Made by a program: the position numbers and the translations under genes. The notes beneath the pieces were generated by a model. It was not told the origin of the DNA. It was given only the letters and a program-made list of their open reading frames with translations, and searched no databases. A DNA stretch of 7,871 nt from an uncultured Bacilli bacterium (GTDB taxonomy: Bacteria; Bacillota_I; Bacilli_A; RF39; UBA660): NCBI GenBank assembly GCA_944358565.1, contig CALVRK010000050.1:1-7871 (forward strand), in the 5' to 3' direction. This document shows positions 5,267 to 7,871 of this stretch, one piece after another (within the stretch, counting starts at the first letter, position 1; every line of letters starts with the position of its first letter).

Positions 5267-5274
5267 CACCTCTT
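5267..5274 (-). promoter_or_regulatory. Ribosome-binding site deciding the patatin start
   Basis: AAGAGGTG (5274-5267, minus) lies 5 bases before the ATG at 5261. The in-frame GTG at 5267 is part of this site. Confidence 0.8.
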
Positions 5275-5279
5275 TAAAT

Positions 5280-5309
5280 ATTATACTACAAAGCATTATA
5301 TTTTAACAA
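5280..5309 (-). promoter_or_regulatory. Sigma-A promoter for the patatin gene
   Basis: TTGTTA (5309-5304), an 18-base spacer and TATAAT (5285-5280) on the minus strand match at 4/6 and 6/6. A second TATAAT (5300-5295) lacks a good -35. The predicted leader is about 13 bases. Confidence 0.58.
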
Positions 5310-5318
5310 TTTATAAGC

Positions 5319-5347
5319 TGGACTTTAGTTAATAAATGGGGTAAAAT
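5319..5347 (+). promoter_or_regulatory. Sigma-A promoter for the CmpB-like gene
   Basis: TGGACT (5319-5324), a 17-base spacer and TAAAAT (5342-5347) match at 4/6 and 5/6. It is divergent from the patatin promoter in the 105-base gap. The predicted start near 5354 leaves a leader of about 13 bases starting at the Shine-Dalgarno. Confidence 0.55.
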
Positions 5348-5353
5348 GTTATT

Positions 5354-5360
5354 GAAGGAG
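5354..5360 (+). promoter_or_regulatory. Ribosome-binding site deciding the CmpB-like start
   Basis: GAAGGAG (5354-5360) lies 6 bases before the ATG at 5367. The upstream in-frame ATG at 5346 overlaps the predicted -10 box and has no ribosome site. Confidence 0.82.
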
Positions 5361-5366
5361 TTAATT

Positions 5367-6029
5367 ATGTTTGGATTTTTTTATAAATTTATTTTGATGT
5401 GTGCTTTATTTTTAATATATTCTTTTATTGGTTGGCTGATTGAAGTGCTTTTAACATTAGTAATGGAACGTAAGTTCATTAACCGTGGGTTTTTAATAGG
5501 TCCTTTAGTTCCAATTTGGGGAACTGGGGCGGTTTTAATTACTTTGATTTTAAAGCCACAAGATAGTTTATTTAATTTAATTATTTCTTCTGCATTTATT
5601 GGTACTTTTCTAGAATATGTTATAAATTATTTGATGGAAAAGTTATTTAAAGTTAGATGGTGGGATTATTCGCATCTTCCTTTTAATATCAATGGCCGAG
5701 TATGTTTAGCCTCGTCTTGTGTATTTGGGGTTGGTGGAGTTTTAGTTGTTAAATTTATAAATCCGTTTTTGTTTAATATATTTTTAAAAATAAATCCCTC
5801 TATTTTTTGTATGATCATTATGGTCTTAATATTATTTGTTTTAACTGACTTTTGTATTTCATTTAATATTATTCAAAAACTTAAAATATCAGCTGAATCA
5901 GTTCATAAAGACTATACTGAGGAAATTTCTAAAAAAGTTAGAGCTACTTTGATGAATAAATCTTTTGGGTTTAAACGTTTATTAAAAGCATTTCCAAATG
6001 TAAAGTTTTCTTTTAAAGGAAAAAGGTAG
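5367..6029 (+). CDS. CmpB-like putative ABC-transporter type IV membrane protein (PF06541)
   Basis: This 220-residue integral membrane protein has about five hydrophobic segments (roughly 8-32, 44-64, 70-90, 114-132, 146-168) and a basic cytoplasmic tail. It shows the family pattern: YSFIGWLIEV (18-27), KFINRGFLIGPLVPIWGTGA (36-55), then RWWDYSHLPFNINGRVCL (97-114). Pfam names this family a putative ABC-transporter type IV, but the transport role is not established, and no ATPase gene lies nearby. It is transcribed alone from its own promoter and ends with a TAG inside a shared terminator. The start is decided by GAAGGAG. The charged C-terminal tail (about 170-220) may interact with a cytoplasmic partner. 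Confidence 0.85.
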   Translation: MFGFFYKFILMCALFLIYSFIGWLIEVLLTLVMERKFINRGFLIGPLVPIWGTGAVLITLILKPQDSLFNLIISSAFIGTFLEYVINYLMEKLFKVRWWDYSHLPFNINGRVCLASSCVFGVGGVLVVKFINPFLFNIFLKINPSIFCMIIMVLILFVLTDFCISFNIIQKLKISAESVHKDYTEEISKKVRATLMNKSFGFKRLLKAFPNVKFSFKGKR

Positions 6030-6048
6030 GACGCAAGTTCTACCTTTT
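6021..6048. terminator. Shared bidirectional terminator
   Basis: AAAAGGTAGGAC (6021-6032) pairs with GTTCTACCTTTT (6037-6048) around a GCAA tetraloop, a 12-base-pair stem with one G-U pair on the plus strand. Minus-strand transcripts exit into TTTTTCC; on the plus strand the Ts lie in the stem, followed by ATATA. Both TAG stop codons (6027-6029 plus; 6042-6040 minus) lie within the stem. Confidence 0.8.
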
Positions 6049-7251
6049 ATATACTCCAAATGATAAGTCTTTATTAAATTCTAATTCCGTGTTGGTGATT
6101 ACTTTTCTAGAGCCATAGTTATTATAATAATAGAATGTAGTGCCATTTAAATAGTATATTGTATCATCTAAATAAATTATACTATTTAAATCAGTAGTTT
6201 TAAATAAATAGGTTTTTAGTTTTTTGTTTTGAATATTGGAACGATAAACATTATAATAATCATTTTCTTTTTCATATATATAGTAATAGTTACCTACTTT
6301 ATCTACTTTATCATAACCTTTAATATCTTCTGTGTAATAATTATTGAAGGTTATTCCGTTTAAGGCTTCGCTTAAAGACATATCTGTCCATTTACCGTTA
6401 TAAGTTTGGAGATGATCTTTGTCTTGGAACCTATCAACGCTTTCATCTTCAATGCTTATTTTATATTGAATATTTTTTTCACGGTCAAAAAGATAAACAT
6501 CTGTTCCTACTGCGCCTTCAATATATGAGTCAAATGATATATCATCATAACTTCTAATATCAGTTTGTTTTCCGTTTATTATGTTTATGACGTGAAATTT
6601 TTTAAAGGTATAATCATCAGTATAATCAGCAACGATGTAATATTTATCTGTGAAAAAACTAATTGGTTTAGTGTAGACATCGTCATCAAATATTTGAATA
6701 TTATCTTGACTTGCTCCAAATAGATTTAATCCTTTATATGTTTCCATGGCAATATAATGATTTTCAAGTAAATTATCTTTATATACACTTTGAGTATTAG
6801 AAAGTTTAACCTCAGAAGCTTTATCTTTATAATCATTTATATTATAATCATATTTTTCTAAGCTTTTAAGATAATTATTAATTTTTTTATTGTTTAAGTC
6901 ATGAGCATGTTTAATTTCATCATCTTTTAAGCACATTACATCGGTTAAAATATCACCGTTTTTAAAAATTGGTAAAATACAGCTATAATCATCTATTTTC
7001 TTATACTCAATATCATTAATAACCTTTTCAGCTTTATTATAATTTTGATTTACAGAAAAGTTTATTTTGAAATCTTCATGTTCTAATTCAAAATAATAAT
7101 TATTATTTTCTTTAGTTTTTAAATTTTCTTCTACTTTAAAATTTCCAATATTATAATTTATCGTATGACCGGTATCAAAAAAGAACAGAATAAATTTTAA
7201 AGCAAAGAATGTGGCAGTAAAGATAATTAATGTTTTAAAAAGATACTTCAT
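6040..7251 (-). CDS. Unrecognised membrane-anchored protein, possibly beta-propeller-like
   Basis: I do not recognise this 403-residue protein. It starts with a short basic stretch and one hydrophobic segment (about 6-25, KTLIIF to FILFFF) without a lipobox or clear signal-peptidase site, so it is probably an anchored extracytoplasmic protein. The rest is rich in Tyr, Asn, Asp and Lys and looks beta-rich. Several short units resemble one another: DKYYIVADY (202-210), GTDVYLFDR (249-257), VGNYYYIYEKE (319-329) and DDTIYYLNG (362-370). These could be propeller blades. Only two Cys (91, 107) occur. The ATG at 7251 has TAGGAGGAAG upstream, and a near-consensus promoter drives it as a single gene. 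Composition matches its neighbours, so transfer is not indicated. Confidence 0.85.
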   Translation of the reverse strand: MKYLFKTLIIFTATFFALKFILFFFDTGHTINYNIGNFKVEENLKTKENNNYYFELEHEDFKINFSVNQNYNKAEKVINDIEYKKIDDYSCILPIFKNGDILTDVMCLKDDEIKHAHDLNNKKINNYLKSLEKYDYNINDYKDKASEVKLSNTQSVYKDNLLENHYIAMETYKGLNLFGASQDNIQIFDDDVYTKPISFFTDKYYIVADYTDDYTFKKFHVINIINGKQTDIRSYDDISFDSYIEGAVGTDVYLFDREKNIQYKISIEDESVDRFQDKDHLQTYNGKWTDMSLSEALNGITFNNYYTEDIKGYDKVDKVGNYYYIYEKENDYYNVYRSNIQNKKLKTYLFKTTDLNSIIYLDDTIYYLNGTTFYYYNNYGSRKVITNTELEFNKDLSFGVYKR

Positions 7252-7271
7252 AAAGCTTCCTCCTATTCATA

Positions 7272-7300
7272 ATTATAAAACATTGATAAATATTTGTCCA
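7272..7300 (-). promoter_or_regulatory. Strong sigma-A promoter for the 403-residue protein gene
   Basis: TGGACA (7300-7295), a 17-base spacer and TATAAT (7277-7272) on the minus strand match at 5/6 and 6/6. It is the strongest mRNA promoter in the window. The predicted start near 7265 coincides with the beginning of the ribosome site TAGGAGGAAG (7265-7256). Confidence 0.78.
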
Positions 7301-7304
7301 CAAT

Positions 7305-7331
7305 AAAACGGAGGTTAGTTTTCTCCGTTTT
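7305..7331 (-). terminator. Intrinsic terminator after the PH-domain gene
   Basis: AAAACGGAG (7331-7323, minus) pairs with CTCCGTTTT (7313-7305) around a 9-base loop that contains the TAA stop (7317-7315). The T-run on the minus strand is short (TTTTATT). It ends 5 bases before the next gene's -35 box. Confidence 0.75.
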
Positions 7332-7815
7332 TTGAAATATTTTTGAGTTCAGCTTTTAATCTATTATGTTCTTCATCGGTTAATTCACTTTCATATTGTC
7401 TTTTTTCTTGCATCATGTATTTAGAAATTACTGTTTCAATTTCTCTTAAGGCAGCTTTGGAAATAAATGTTAGTGTAACTGTTTCTTTAACAGTATCGAT
7501 TACTACTTTTCCCCAGAAAAGTCCCATTTTAAGAGTTAAATCATTAAACATATCTGGAGTAATTGTATAGTAAAAATAACCAAATATTAATCTTTTTTGA
7601 GCAAGCAAAATTCTTTTATCGGTAATTACAATAACATATGTTGAGGTTATATTAAAAACACTTGGTAATTTTTGAGCGGCAAAGGCGTATAAAATTTCCT
7701 CATCATCGTTAACGTGCTCGGCAGCAACTTTGCAGTGAGCTTTTAATCTCCATGAAATAGTCATTGGATATCTTTTTTTAAAATCTTTAACTTTGTTATA
7801 AATTGTTTTTAACAT
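7315..7815 (-). CDS. Bacterial PH-domain (bPH/YokE-like) protein
   Basis: This 166-residue protein has no signal peptide or membrane segment. Residues about 30-135 look like a bacterial pleckstrin-homology domain: DDEEILYAFAAQKL, then the hallmark YVIVITDKRILLAQKRLIFGYFYYTI (60-85), further strands (GKVVIDTVKETVTLTFISK) and the closing helix ALREIETVISKYM (122-134). A charged helical tail (about 136-166) with many Glu and Lys follows. Proteins of this kind in Firmicutes are mostly of unknown function and have been suggested to take part in stress or membrane-associated roles. The ATG at 7815 follows AAAAGGAAG (7831-7823); the GTG at 7845 has no such site. No functional partner is evident in the neighbourhood. 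Confidence 0.8.
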   Translation of the reverse strand: MLKTIYNKVKDFKKRYPMTISWRLKAHCKVAAEHVNDDEEILYAFAAQKLPSVFNITSTYVIVITDKRILLAQKRLIFGYFYYTITPDMFNDLTLKMGLFWGKVVIDTVKETVTLTFISKAALREIETVISKYMMQEKRQYESELTDEEHNRLKAELKNISKNGEN

Positions 7816-7822
7816 ATTATTA

Positions 7823-7831
7823 CTTCCTTTT
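7823..7831 (-). promoter_or_regulatory. Ribosome-binding site deciding the PH-domain gene start
   Basis: AAAAGGAAG (7831-7823, minus) lies 7 bases before the ATG at 7815. The longer frame starting at GTG 7845 would cross this site. Confidence 0.72.
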
Positions 7832-7835
7832 CTTT

Positions 7836-7866
7836 GTTTTAACACTATCTATTTTTACATCTTCAA
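7836..7866 (-). promoter_or_regulatory. Weak possible promoter for the PH-domain gene
   Basis: TGTTAAAAC (7844-7836, minus) fits an extended -10 (TG-N-TAAAAC, 4/6). TTGAAG (7866-7861) is a possible -35 at a long 19-base spacing. It is close to the window edge, and the true promoter may lie outside. Confidence 0.25.
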
Positions 7867-7871
7867 ATCTA

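Noticed and set aside
5295..5300. Second TATAAT upstream of the patatin gene
   Set aside because: No acceptable -35 lies 16-18 bases upstream, whereas the nearer box has TTGTTA at 18 bases.
7343..7570. Plus-strand open frame of 75 codons opposite the PH-domain gene
   Set aside because: The low-complexity Ser/Val translation and lack of a ribosome site mark it as a shadow of the minus-strand gene.
1..7871. Prophage, insertion sequence, CRISPR or defence island
   Set aside because: No transposase, integrase, nuclease, regularly spaced repeats or composition break was seen.

Overview
This window is AT-rich DNA, probably from a low-GC Bacillota genome of the Bacilli type that can form spores. 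Three things point there. A YutH-type coat protein lies next to a CotZ/CotY-type coat protein. The CvfD, YutI-like and TrpS proteins have Firmicutes-style sequences. The genes carry strong AGGAGG-type ribosome-binding sites and clear sigma-A promoters. All tryptophans checked are TGG, eight genes stop with TAA and two with TAG, so ordinary bacterial code fits. The species cannot be named from this window.

Layout. Positions 1-77 hold a tRNA-Val(UAC) on the minus strand, with CCA encoded. Its full-consensus promoter overlaps the end of an S1-domain gene (cvfD-like, 120-497, minus). A divergent short promoter region leads to a 75-residue Nfu/YutI-type iron-sulfur scaffold (590-817, plus). That gene meets yutH (818-1702, minus) tail to tail with no base between. 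The yutH gene is divergent from a cysteine-rich CotZ-family gene (1835-2272, plus), so 1703-1834 is a sporulation promoter region. Two back-to-back terminators separate cotZ from trpS (2322-3332, minus), whose protein has a cysteine pattern resembling the iron-sulfur TrpRS type. Next on the minus strand are a membrane-anchored double-PepSY protein (3413-3967) and a patatin-like phospholipase (4008-5261), probably co-transcribed. A divergent plus-strand gene (5367-6029) encodes a CmpB-like (PF06541) membrane protein. It converges through a shared terminator on an unrecognised 403-residue membrane-anchored protein (6040-7251, minus). The last gene is a bacterial PH-domain protein (7315-7815, minus).

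How the genes work together. This is mostly housekeeping (tRNA, trpS, iron-sulfur scaffold, S1 protein), one sporulation pair (yutH/cotZ), and several envelope-associated proteins of uncertain role. I see no mobile element, prophage, CRISPR array or defence system. No gap between genes exceeds about 135 bases. The most notable large-scale property is compaction. Terminator stems overlap stop codons, and the predicted -10 boxes lie only about 15-20 bases before most start codons, so many mRNAs should begin almost at the Shine-Dalgarno sequence. In seven genes the Shine-Dalgarno position supports a start downstream of the longest possible ORF; those corrected starts are used here.
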